Assembly (NCBI GenBank): GCA_964638155.1
Contig: CAZWYI010000003.1
Location: 46,421 to 110,420, forward strand
Direction of reading: 5' to 3'
Length of the DNA: 64,000 bases
From: CAYZTD01 sp964638155
GTDB lineage: Archaea > Thermoplasmatota > E2 > DHVEG-1
The notes under the pieces were generated by a model. That model saw only the letters and a list, made by a program, of their open reading frames with translations. It had not been told where the DNA came from and made no database searches. A program made the position numbers and the translations under genes. Below are positions 25,394 through 32,555 of this stretch, one piece after another. Numbering within the stretch: the first letter of the stretch is position 1; each line of letters begins with the position of its first letter.

Positions 25394-26395
25394 ATGAAAA
25401 AGAAAATTATAATTGCTGTATTTTTTGCAGCAATATTGGCACTATTGCCTGCTACAAGTGCTGTAAAAACAAGCTTGAACAAAAGTAATGAAGGTTTTGA
25501 AATTCCTTTAAGTGAAGAAGATGAAAAAGAACTTCGTTTTTTGATTTTAAATGAGGAAAAAATTGTTGAAAATGAATTAAGTAATATTTTAACAGAGGAT
25601 GGAAAACTAAAAATTGATGATTTAGAAGAAATTTATGAAGAATATGTACAAACTGGTGATTCTTCTGTTATTCAGTCTGATTCATGGGATTGGATTCTAG
25701 ATCGTCTTGGTTGGGTATATTTTACCTTAGAATATGTAGTTACCATCTACAATGATGCTATGGCTATTTATTATGAGATAACCCAGGGCACTCAAGTAGT
25801 CCAAGATTGGTATCAAAGCGTTCTTGATTTAAGAGATGCATGGCAACTTTTTAAACAAAAGCCCCTAAATTTTAATAATATTAAAAATCTTCTCACATCC
25901 GCAATTGATCTGATATATGCTACTATAAATGTCATAGAATATATTTCTTCTCAAGAAATTATTAACCACCTAAATGCATTAATAACAGATGTTGAAGCAT
26001 TTGTTGCCTTTTTGCAAAATGATCCTTGGAATGAACCGATTATTATCTATGGAAATGTAACTGGTGTAGATGAATCTGTTACCATTTCAGTTAAAAGTGA
26101 TAGTGAGACTACTATGGATGAGTATTCTTTAGTTTATACAACTTCAGATGCAGCTCTTTCTTGGTTTGTTCATAAATGTGAAATTACTTCAGAGTATAAG
26201 GATAAATCGTTTACAAAAAATAAGTTTGCGTTTTCTATGGGAAAAATCGAGTTTAATATAGATGAAGAGGATTTTAAAGCAAAATCTAAAGATACTGAAA
26301 ATCTTATATTTTTTGATAACTTTGAATTTTTGAGATTATTTGATTTTTTAAATTTAAAGTTATTAACAAATATTTTACTAAAATTCCAGGTTTGA
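25394..26395 (+). CDS. Exported protein of unknown function
   Basis: 333 residues. N-terminal signal peptide (KKKIIIAVFFAAILALLPA), then an acidic region and helical segments rich in aromatic residues (DWILDRLGWVYFTLEYVV), followed by a beta-rich domain at about 205-300 (PIIIYGNVTGVDESVTISV). The last 30 residues are hydrophobic and aromatic (FEFLRLFDFLNLKLLTNIL) and may be a surface-retention signal like the tails at 54.0 and 55.7 kb. Strong Shine-Dalgarno GAGGGAGG. No recognised family. Last gene before the cassette array. Confidence 0.6.
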   Translation: MKKKIIIAVFFAAILALLPATSAVKTSLNKSNEGFEIPLSEEDEKELRFLILNEEKIVENELSNILTEDGKLKIDDLEEIYEEYVQTGDSSVIQSDSWDWILDRLGWVYFTLEYVVTIYNDAMAIYYEITQGTQVVQDWYQSVLDLRDAWQLFKQKPLNFNNIKNLLTSAIDLIYATINVIEYISSQEIINHLNALITDVEAFVAFLQNDPWNEPIIIYGNVTGVDESVTISVKSDSETTMDEYSLVYTTSDAALSWFVHKCEITSEYKDKSFTKNKFAFSMGKIEFNIDEEDFKAKSKDTENLIFFDNFEFLRLFDFLNLKLLTNILLKFQV

Positions 26396-26421
26396 TAATA
26401 CCTCTCTTTTCTTTATTAAAA

Positions 26422-26451
26422 CAAGATTTGAACTTGCTTTTACCGGTAAAA
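26422..26451 (-). repeat. Cassette boundary A: tRNA-Leu T-arm remnant plus TTTTACCGGTAAAA palindrome
   Basis: CAAGATTTGAACTTG (26422-26436) is the T arm of a tRNA read on the minus strand, with stem CAAG/CTTG and an intact T loop. It is followed one base later by the perfect 14-bp palindrome TTTTACCGGTAAAA (26438-26451). Compared with the intact tRNA-Leu (CGAG/CTCG), one stem pair changed on both sides, so pairing is kept. Confidence 0.8.
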
Positions 26452-26465
26452 TAACAGTTCTATAA

Positions 26466-26780
26466 CTATTCTTTCAAACCATACAAGCGTTTAGAAAGTT
26501 CATTAAAAACCATTTGTTTTTTCTTTTTATTTAAGTGAAATAATGTTTTAAAAATCATTGATTTTGATACGGTAAAGATATAGTTTAATTTTATAATACT
26601 GTCCTTTACTGCTCCTTCCTTTTTAGAAAGAGGTATTCCTTCCATTCTTAAATTACTAGTGATACCTGCCACAACTATATTATCATATTCTTCAAATAGA
26701 ACAAGCGCAGGTCTTTTTTTTATTTCAAAAGTATCTGTAAATTGAACTCTTGCTAAAACTACATCACCCGCTTTAGGCAT
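26466..26780 (-). CDS. MazF/PemK-like toxin
   Basis: Predicted mRNA-cleaving toxin of a type II toxin-antitoxin pair. The PemK-fold core is GDVVLARVQFTDTFEIKKRP then ALVLFEEYDNIVVAGITSN, with the Arg/Pro loop usual for the family, and a helical C terminus. About 104 residues from MPKAGDVVL (26780); a start five codons upstream (MKRGK) is also open. It overlaps the end of the antitoxin gene, as typical for TA operons. Confidence 0.75.
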   Translation of the reverse strand: MPKAGDVVLARVQFTDTFEIKKRPALVLFEEYDNIVVAGITSNLRMEGIPLSKKEGAVKDSIIKLNYIFTVSKSMIFKTLFHLNKKKKQMVFNELSKRLYGLKE

Positions 26781-27000
26781 CTTCCCACGCTTCATCCTCT
26801 TTGTTATCCCACAATTGTTTCATTTTTGGTTGTTGAATCTTATGCAAAAATTCATCATATTGGTTTCGTTTTTTAACATTCTTAAAAATCTCTATCATGT
26901 GACTGATTAATTCGTTATAAGTTTGTCTGGGATGTTCTCTTATTTTTTTTAGTGATTTTACAACAGATTTGTCTAATTGGATTGTAGTTGGATTGTTCAT
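26773..27000 (-). CDS. Antitoxin, ribbon-helix-helix type
   Basis: 75 residues. The N terminus TIQLDKSVVKSLKKIREHP with QTYNELISHMIEIFKN looks like a ribbon-helix-helix DNA-binding domain; the acidic Trp-rich C terminus (LWDNKEDEAWEDA) is likely the toxin-neutralising tail. First gene of the pair; overlaps the toxin start. It lies within the first cassette, between boundaries A and B. Confidence 0.7.
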   Translation of the reverse strand: MNNPTTIQLDKSVVKSLKKIREHPRQTYNELISHMIEIFKNVKKRNQYDEFLHKIQQPKMKQLWDNKEDEAWEDA

Positions 27001-27077
27001 TATATATCTCCTATAGTTACTATATAAGTAATTATATATAAACTTTCCTCTAACAGATAGAAAAATAATGTAGTAAA

Positions 27078-27107
27078 CAAGATTTGAACTTGCTTTTACC
27101 GGTAAAA
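27078..27107 (-). repeat. Cassette boundary B: T-arm remnant plus palindrome
   Basis: CAAGATTTGAACTTG (27078-27092), one base, then TTTTACCGGTAAAA (27094-27107). Identical to boundary A over 30 bases and in the same orientation, 656 bp away. The TA pair lies between A and B. Confidence 0.8.
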
Positions 27108-27191
27108 AATAATAATTTCTCCTGTTGACTTATTTTATCAATGAGAATAGTTTATTAAATAATGAAAATATTTAGAATTGAGGAGATAGGG

Positions 27192-27617
27192 ATGAAAATA
27201 AAAGTTTTTTTATACTCATTTATTGGCACGGGGATTGGTCTATTATTTCTAATGTATTTGATAGGATTTTCTAATATTACAGAGGGAAAAATAATTTTTT
27301 TCGTTACATTATGGGTAATTCTAAGTTCAGGTATAGCAGGTGCAGCAATTTATGAAGAGAAACGATATAGAGAATTGAATAAAAAAGATAAGATGAGTCA
27401 AGAAAAGGAAAATATTTTTGCCATTTCTCTAATAATGTCTGTAATTCCAACGTGTATCAGTGTATTTTTAATTTTAATTTATTTTGATGTAGAATTAGGA
27501 ACTGGACTATGGGCCAAAGGGACTATTGCTATTCTTTTCATACCCTTGTTTGTTTTATACGGAGTCGTTTTTTATCTAATTGTTAGAAAGATTTATAAAA
27601 AATACAATTTAAGATAA
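27192..27617 (+). CDS. Small integral membrane protein of unknown function
   Basis: 141 residues with four predicted membrane segments (FLYSFIGTGIGLLFLMYLIG; IIFFVTLWVILSSGIAGAAI; FAISLIMSVIPTCISVFLIL; GTIAILFIPLFVLYGVVFYL) and a basic loop (EEKRYRELNKKDK). ATG 27192 is chosen because GAGGAG lies six bases upstream; an ATG at 27162 would add ten residues. It is the only gene between boundaries B and C and fills that cassette. No family recognised; small membrane proteins in such places may be immunity or toxin proteins, but this is speculation. Confidence 0.6.
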   Translation: MKIKVFLYSFIGTGIGLLFLMYLIGFSNITEGKIIFFVTLWVILSSGIAGAAIYEEKRYRELNKKDKMSQEKENIFAISLIMSVIPTCISVFLILIYFDVELGTGLWAKGTIAILFIPLFVLYGVVFYLIVRKIYKKYNLR

Positions 27618-27622
27618 AATAA

Positions 27623-27661
27623 TGCAGGGGACGAGATTTGAACTCGTTTTTACCGGTAAAA
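27623..27661 (-). repeat. Cassette boundary C: displaced tRNA-Leu 3' end plus palindrome
   Basis: The 24 bases 27623-27646 (TGCAGGGGACGAGATTTG then AACTCG) are identical to the 3' end of the intact tRNA-Leu gene at 29398-29421, including discriminator and acceptor strand. The palindrome TTTTACCGGTAAAA follows at 27648-27661. It is the displaced att copy of the most recent insertion. A 72-codon frame beginning here is an artefact of antisense tRNA sequence. Confidence 0.85.
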
Positions 27662-27723
27662 TAAACTTGTTTTTCATCTGTTGCAAGTTTTTAACTAAAC
27701 CTATCAACTCAGTTATTAAAAAT

Positions 27724-27861
27724 TCAGATTTTAAGAGGTTTTTTTGCCTTTCTTACACTATCTTTAATAATATCTCTCAAATTTTTATCTTTTGTTTTTT
27801 TATAGTTTTCCTCTCTTATTTTATGAATCCATTTCAATGAATTATGTTTCCATTTAGTCAT
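27724..27861 (-). CDS. Small antitoxin-like protein (45 aa)
   Basis: Begins MTKWKHNSLKWIHKIREENY and continues KKTKDKNLRDIIKDSVRKA, ending KPLKI. The pattern W-x-H-x-x-R-E-x-x-Y-x-x-T-K resembles short prokaryotic antitoxins usually encoded beside PIN-domain toxins. No strong ribosome site is seen. It follows the PIN-like fragment on the minus strand, so its toxin partner appears lost. Confidence 0.5.
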   Translation of the reverse strand: MTKWKHNSLKWIHKIREENYKKTKDKNLRDIIKDSVRKAKKPLKI

Positions 27862-27871
27862 ATCAAACAAC

Positions 27872-27962
27872 CTACAAAGGATTAACAATATCAACTTGCC
27901 TATATCCCAACATCATATTAACTGCATTTATTATATCTCTATAATAACCATTTCCAAATAGG
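27872..27962 (-). pseudogene. C-terminal remnant of a PIN-domain (VapC-like) toxin
   Basis: A stop-terminated frame reading NGYYRDIINAVNMMLGYRQ then VDIVNPL overlaps the end of the ATPase gene in another frame. The pattern IVNAVxxxLGxxxVxxxxP is typical of archaeal PIN-domain C termini. The catalytic acidic residues are missing, so only debris remains. Call based on one motif. Confidence 0.35.
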
Positions 27963-29219
27963 CATGTATTTGATTGCTTTTTTATTGTGCCTCGTAATTT
28001 CTTCATAATCTTCAGTGAGAATTATACCTTCTTTAATATTAAAAGTATCCATAGCTGATAGTAAACCTTCTATTTCTCGTTTTTTTGTTTTTTCTTTTTT
28101 AATATCCCAACAGACCTGAATTAGATTAGCCGGTTTTAATCCCTCTTTTATTACAAAATCAACTTCATGATTTTTTTTGTCTTTCCAAAAAAACACATCT
28201 TTTCCTCTTCTTAAAAGTTCCAAAAAAACAATATTTTCTGCAAGTCTGCCTAAGTCCTTAGTAAATCTAAAAGAAACAGCGTTTCTAAGGCCGGTATCAA
28301 TACTATAACTTTTTTTATTTTGCTTAAATTGAACTTTTGTTTTATATGAAAAAACATTTAGCGTTAATACAATAAAAGATTCTTTGAGATATTCTAAATA
28401 TTTTTCGACTGTTTCAACACTTACATCAACTGCATTAGCAATACTTCTATAAGAGAATTCTTTACTATTATTGCTTAACAAATGATAACTTATTTTTCTT
28501 GTAATATCATATGAAACGTTATATCTAGCAGAAATATCTCTTGCAAGAATATCATTATAAATATTTGTGAGAATAATTTTTCTTTGATATTCATCTTTAC
28601 CGATAATCTCAGGAAATCCGCCTCCGGTTATATACGTGGTTAAATGATGTAGAATTTTATTTTTATTATATTCTAAAAAATCTTTTGAAAAATCATCCCA
28701 ACCAAGAAAAACCAAATATTCCTTGAAAGAAAAAGGAAAAACTGTAAATGTTATATGTCTTCCAGTTAATACTCTTCCAATATCCTTTGACAGAAGAGAT
28801 GCAGAGGATCCTGAGATAAATAATTGTTTAAATTTATTTGTATCATAAAGTGTCCGCATCCATCGTTCCCAACCCTCTTTTTGTTGTATTTCATCTAAAA
28901 AAATATAATTAACTTCTGGATTTATTTTTTCAATAGATTTGATAATTTCATCAAATGGAGCAACATGTATTTCTGTATCATCAAAGTTTAAAAAAACTAT
29001 ATTTTTTGGGCTTATGTTTTTTTCTTCTAAAATTTTTATAATTTGATATAGAATAGTTGTTTTACCTGATCGTCTAACTCCTATTACATCTTTTATCTGC
29101 TTTAGTTCAAGAGTATTTTTTATATCAATTGTTATGTGTCTTTTAACACCTGAAAGTTTTTCTATTGATTCAATATCTGCCCACCAAGGATTCCATTTTC
29201 TTATTGCTTCTTCAAGCAT
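27939..29219 (-). CDS. AAA+ ATPase with DUF4143 C-terminal domain
   Basis: About 426 residues. Walker A GVRRSGKTTILYQI, Walker B NYIFLDEIQQKEGW, then an ISGSSASLL sensor region (AAA_14 type), and a C-terminal DUF4143 domain with nuclease-like residues NHEVDFVIKEG. ATG 29219 (MLEEAIRKWNPWW) is the usual family start; 28 further residues are open upstream. These ATPases are common, laterally moved archaeal genes of unclear function, often linked to mobile or TA loci. It fills most of the newest tRNA-Leu element. Confidence 0.85.
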   Translation of the reverse strand: MLEEAIRKWNPWWADIESIEKLSGVKRHITIDIKNTLELKQIKDVIGVRRSGKTTILYQIIKILEEKNISPKNIVFLNFDDTEIHVAPFDEIIKSIEKINPEVNYIFLDEIQQKEGWERWMRTLYDTNKFKQLFISGSSASLLSKDIGRVLTGRHITFTVFPFSFKEYLVFLGWDDFSKDFLEYNKNKILHHLTTYITGGGFPEIIGKDEYQRKIILTNIYNDILARDISARYNVSYDITRKISYHLLSNNSKEFSYRSIANAVDVSVETVEKYLEYLKESFIVLTLNVFSYKTKVQFKQNKKSYSIDTGLRNAVSFRFTKDLGRLAENIVFLELLRRGKDVFFWKDKKNHEVDFVIKEGLKPANLIQVCWDIKKEKTKKREIEGLLSAMDTFNIKEGIILTEDYEEITRHNKKAIKYMPIWKWLL

Positions 29220-29397
29220 AAATATAAGTATTTTGTTTTTATTTATAAAAGTTTCTATTATAGTCGACAATAATATGTATTTTTTGTCGATTTTAATAGA
29301 CAATAAGTTATGTACAATAGTTTTTCATATAATTAAAATTTGCAAAAAATTTAATTAAAAAAATATAATATTATAAACAATACATTTTAAAAAGTAG

Positions 29398-29482
29398 TGC
29401 AGGGGACGAGATTTGAACTCGCGGACCTCTACAGGACAAGGCCCTCAACCTTGCGCCGTTGGCCATGCTTGGCTACCCCTGC
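29398..29482 (-). tRNA. tRNA-Leu (anticodon GAG)
   Basis: 85-nt tRNA with the long variable arm of Leu tRNAs. Acceptor GCAGGGG/CCCCTGC; anticodon stem CAAGG/CCTTG with loop TTGAGGG, anticodon GAG; T arm CGAGTTCAAATCTCG; discriminator A. It is the anchor of the cassette array at 26.4-29.4 kb; its 3' end is repeated at 27623. Confidence 0.95.
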
Positions 29483-29523
29483 AAAAGATATAAGAGGATT
29501 TGTCAAAATAAGAAAAACCCTAT

Positions 29524-30054
29524 TTATATTTTGTTAAGATCTATACCACATATCCGGGATAATTCTTTATGTAGTTCTCTAAGCCTTATAGCATATTCTT
29601 TGTGGCCATTTTTTAATGCTTTTTCAACTTCTTTTTCTACAGAATGCTTTCTGCAATTCTGTATCAAATTATCAGCATGACATACAATTTTTTCTTCAAG
29701 CGATCTAGGAATATACTCATTAGGTGGAAGACCTAATTTTTTTGCTTCTTCTTTTGTTATACCTGCACCAATATGTCTTTCTATAATTTTTATCAACTTA
29801 GGAGAAAGGTTCATTTCTTTAGCGATTTTAATTCCTTCTAATAAGTGTTTTATGTTATGTGTCTTTGCTCTACCAACATCATGTAGCAGTGCTCCTGCTT
29901 CTACTAGTTTTACATCTGCTCCTGCTTTTTTAGCAATTCTTACAGCATAATCTCTAACTGATATGCAGTGTTCTATTACTTTTTTAGAGCATCCTTGTTT
30001 TTTTAAAATTTTCAAACATTCCTGTGAGTTTGGTATGTCTTGCATCTTATTCAT
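29524..30054 (-). CDS. HD-domain phosphohydrolase (HDIG family)
   Basis: 176 residues. HD motif GALLHDVGRAKTHNIKHLLE, a further metal His in IIERHIGAGI, and CHADNLI. Matches a compact archaeal HD family that often occurs near RNA-modification genes. Activity on nucleotides or RNA 2',3'-phosphates is possible; substrate unknown. Its start overlaps the end of the aTrm56 gene by 8 bp, third in an operon after the DUF2188 and aTrm56 genes. Confidence 0.82.
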   Translation of the reverse strand: MNKMQDIPNSQECLKILKKQGCSKKVIEHCISVRDYAVRIAKKAGADVKLVEAGALLHDVGRAKTHNIKHLLEGIKIAKEMNLSPKLIKIIERHIGAGITKEEAKKLGLPPNEYIPRSLEEKIVCHADNLIQNCRKHSVEKEVEKALKNGHKEYAIRLRELHKELSRICGIDLNKI

Positions 30055-30559
30055 CCTTTGACATTACATTTTTACCGTTATTAGTAGGTATTATTTTCAT
30101 CTTTCCATTGTATTTTTTATGTATCCATTTACCTTTTGTAAGCCTATCTAAAAAAATAGCAAGTGCTGCTACTTCTGAATGAGGCTGATTTCCAACTGAT
30201 ACATTATAATCAGCTTTTTCATAGATCCATCTCGGTACTTTTTCTGCACCAATTATTATAAGAACATCTTTGGTTTTATCGATTTTTTTAATTGATTTCT
30301 CTAGTGTTTCTCCATACATTGTTAGATGTATTATTGTTCCATCCCATTCATCTATTATTTTTTTTGGTTTTATACCTGTTTTTATCTGAAAACTGTTTCC
30401 AAAACGATCTATTGTTGATTTTATATTTTTTTCTATTTTTTTATCAAGTGTATCTATGTATATTTTATCTGCCATAAAAGCTCGGGCTACTAGACAACAG
30501 TGGGTAGTTATTCTTTTGTCTCTAGAAATTCTATGACCTAGTCTTAGAACAGCTATCAT
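30047..30559 (-). CDS. trm56: tRNA (cytidine(56)-2'-O)-methyltransferase
   Basis: SPOUT methyltransferase that 2'-O-methylates C56 in the T loop of archaeal tRNAs. N terminus MIAVLRLGHRISRDKRITTH; C-terminal knot signature LIIIGAEKVPRWIYEKADYN and VGNQPHSEVAALAIFLDRL. I start it at ATG 30559; an upstream TTG/ATG would add four residues. About 170 residues, normal. Middle gene of the DUF2188-trm56-HD operon. Confidence 0.93.
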   Translation of the reverse strand: MIAVLRLGHRISRDKRITTHCCLVARAFMADKIYIDTLDKKIEKNIKSTIDRFGNSFQIKTGIKPKKIIDEWDGTIIHLTMYGETLEKSIKKIDKTKDVLIIIGAEKVPRWIYEKADYNVSVGNQPHSEVAALAIFLDRLTKGKWIHKKYNGKMKIIPTNNGKNVMSKDE

Positions 30560-30582
30560 AAATAAACACAAAAAAATAAGAG

Positions 30583-31140
30583 TTATTTTTTAGCTCTTGG
30601 TTTGAAACCGTCGCTAAATGTTCCATCTGTATTTTGTACCATAACAGTTGCTTTTCTTTCTATTGCTATTTTTCTTGCTTGTTTTATCGCATTTTCTTTT
30701 ATTCTGTGATGACTGAATATTTTACCATGACTTCGTACTGCCCAATCGCCTTTTACTTGCCCTGGTTGAGGGTTGCTTACTACGTATATCACATTGGATG
30801 GCTTTCTAAGTTTTTTCTTTGTTTTAGTAATTATCCCATCTACTTTTTTATCTATTTCTGTGGAAGGCTTTTTAGCATTTTTTATATGTATATTATCAAC
30901 ATTTTCTTCAATTTTATCAACATTTCTCCAAATATGTTGTTTTTTATAGGTTTCATCTGTGGATTTATCTTTTTCTCTTTTACCGGTATCTGAATGTATT
31001 GTTTCGTTATATTCTGCAATTGGTTTATTAGGATCTTCTTTTTCTTCTATTTCTTCAACTTCTTGTGTTTCTTCTTCAGCGGTTTCATCTTTTGTTTCAT
31101 TACTTTTTTTGTTTTTACTGAAAAGGTCCCAAATTGACAT
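30583..31140 (-). CDS. DUF2188-domain protein with charged N-terminal half
   Basis: 185 residues. N-terminal half is acidic and low complexity (DETAEEETQEVEEIEEKED). The C-terminal ~65 residues (IYVVSNPQPGQVKGDWAVRS ... ARKIAIERKATVMVQNTDG) match the DUF2188 fold, found in many bacteria and some archaea, of unknown role. First gene of the operon leading into trm56 with a 24-bp gap. Confidence 0.65.
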   Translation of the reverse strand: MSIWDLFSKNKKSNETKDETAEEETQEVEEIEEKEDPNKPIAEYNETIHSDTGKREKDKSTDETYKKQHIWRNVDKIEENVDNIHIKNAKKPSTEIDKKVDGIITKTKKKLRKPSNVIYVVSNPQPGQVKGDWAVRSHGKIFSHHRIKENAIKQARKIAIERKATVMVQNTDGTFSDGFKPRAKK

Positions 31141-31295
31141 TTAAATAAATTCCCCCATACTATTGAAATTATATTTTCAATAGGATAAACATCCTATTAG
31201 TTGATAAATTTTTTCTAAAAATTATCCTATTTAAGCTATTTTTTCGAAAACATTTTAACAGATTCACTATATTTAGTTGAAATAGTTGTTTTCTT

Positions 31296-31368
31296 GGGCT
31301 TATGGTCTAGCGGTTATGACGTCGCCTTCACATGGCGAAGTTCGCCGGTTCAAATCCGGCTAAGCCCA
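31296..31368 (+). tRNA. tRNA-Val (anticodon CAC)
   Basis: 73-nt cloverleaf. Acceptor GGGCTTA/TAAGCCC, anticodon stem TCGCC/GGCGA with loop TTCACAT (anticodon CAC), T arm GCCGGTTCAAATCCGGC, discriminator A. Its last 14 bases are repeated at 33656-33669, marking an integrated element. Confidence 0.95.
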
Positions 31369-31377
31369 CTACTCCCA

Positions 31378-31429
31378 ACAGGAGAAAAAACTTTGGATTG
31401 AGGCCTATTTTTGGCGTAACTCAAAGTGG
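31378..31429 (+). repeat. Left terminal inverted repeat of the tRNA-Val element
   Basis: Reads ACAGGAG, 9 bases, TTTGGATTGA, 16 bases, AACTCAAA. The complement of 33590-33642 reads ACAGGAG, 9-10 bases, TTTGGATTGA, 15-17 bases, AACTCAAA. It begins nine bases after the tRNA end. Such sites could be recombinase arm-binding sites. Confidence 0.7.
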
Positions 31430-31781
31430 CCTGTTTATTTTGCTTACCTCCTGCCAATTATTTTTTAAAATTGGTTGAATATGAATCAATATTTTGGTTA
31501 AAAAAAAGTTGATTGTTTTTTGGTTTGGCTCCTTAGAAAAAAGTTTATAACAAATAGCTTCTTCATTCTCTTATTGGACTGTAATACTCATTCTATCATG
31601 ACATCAAGTTACTAGCGTGTCCCAGCACTATAGTAGCCATTAAATTTAATAATAATATAATTTTTGGATTGTTTGAAAAAAAAAAATTCTTAACTTATAA
31701 TATTTCTGTAGAACTCATTAAAAGTATTCCTAAATTCAAATTTATATTATTTTGTTATAAATATTTTTTTGGAATTAGAAT

Positions 31782-32555
31782 TCATATTAAATTTTTAGGG
31801 GGATAGTATAACCCAATAACAAACCAAGTAGGATATTGTGAATACATACCCATAATTAAATAGAGATGACGTTTTTCTTTCATCCATTCGTAAAATCTAT
31901 AATATAGTTTATCCCAAAGAATTACAGGGTCTTTGTATCTTTTTCCCCAACTTCTATAAGACTCAAAAAGCTCCCAATCTTCGCACTGCATTTCATGTAT
32001 TTTATCCTGGCAACATTTACATTTGAATTTATATTTAAAAATATGTGGTATTTTGGTTACATTCGGAATTCTTCTTCCGTCTAATGTTTTAGTAAATGAC
32101 CAACCTTCCTTTTCAAAAAGTTCTAATTTATCTGTTTTAATAAAATCTATTAACTCTGTTGGTTTGATAATTCCCAAAGAAGTTTTATCTTTTTCATATA
32201 AATCTTTTAATTCCTGAATAGAATTTGATAAACTAGGTAAAATAACTTGATTCCTCTTTTTCCATTTAGGTTTTGGTTTACTTAGATCTTTGTTTAGAAG
32301 TTTGATTGTATTTGGTCTTACTTTATAACTTTCTTTCCTGCCTAACTTATCTTTATCTTTTTTGCATTCGACTTCTAAAACATCAAATTTTGATATCTTA
32401 TTTTTCCCTGTAAAATGTCTCATATCTATTGGATACATACGTATAAGTTTGTTATCATCTGTAATTCCTGCGGTACATGCTACAGAACCATGTTTTCTAC
32501 TTTTTTCAGGATAGGCTTTTGTTATGACTGTTACCTTCTTTTTTTCCCAATTAAT
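31782..32555 (-). CDS. Conserved hypothetical partner of DUF488, AUU start
   Basis: 257 residues if started at ATT 32555, which overlaps the upstream stop codon and sits six bases after GAGGTGA. The first ATG (32438) would delete 39 well-formed residues: NWEKKKVTVITKAYPEKSRK and HGSVACTAGITDDNKLIRM. That N-terminal pattern (TKxYPxxSxKxxxxxCTAGI ... IRxYP) matches my memory of a widespread uncharacterised family found beside DUF488 genes. A C-terminal part has a possible zinc or metal site (FKCKCCQDKIHEMQCEDWE). No catalytic motif is recognised. Second gene of the element's operon. Confidence 0.7.
   Translation of the reverse strand: MNWEKKKVTVITKAYPEKSRKHGSVACTAGITDDNKLIRMYPIDMRHFTGKNKISKFDVLEVECKKDKDKLGRKESYKVRPNTIKLLNKDLSKPKPKWKKRNQVILPSLSNSIQELKDLYEKDKTSLGIIKPTELIDFIKTDKLELFEKEGWSFTKTLDGRRIPNVTKIPHIFKYKFKCKCCQDKIHEMQCEDWELFESYRSWGKRYKDPVILWDKLYYRFYEWMKEKRHLYLIMGMYSQYPTWFVIGLYYPPKNLI

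Larger units (their letters stand above)
27623..29421. mobile_element. Integrated element at tRNA-Leu(GAG), about 1.8 kb, no integrase
   Basis: Bounded on the left by the displaced tRNA 3' end (24-bp direct repeat) and on the right by the intact tRNA-Leu. It carries a small antitoxin-like gene, a PIN-toxin remnant and a DUF4143 ATPase. Orientation agrees with insertion into the tRNA 3' end, where the element restores the tRNA and pushes the old end away. No recombinase is encoded, so mobilisation in trans is inferred. Two older insertions of the same pattern lie to its left. Confidence 0.7.

Noticed and set aside
27117..27128. Similarity of TTCTCCTGTTG (complement CAACAGGAGAA) to the tRNA-Val element end
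   Set aside because: Only 11-12 bases match and the other blocks of the inverted repeat are missing, so a shared recombinase site is not supported.
27622..27840. A 72-codon frame beginning MQGTRFELVFTGK
   Set aside because: It begins in antisense tRNA-Leu 3' sequence and runs through the palindrome; frames of the type MQGTRFEL are well-known tRNA artefacts.
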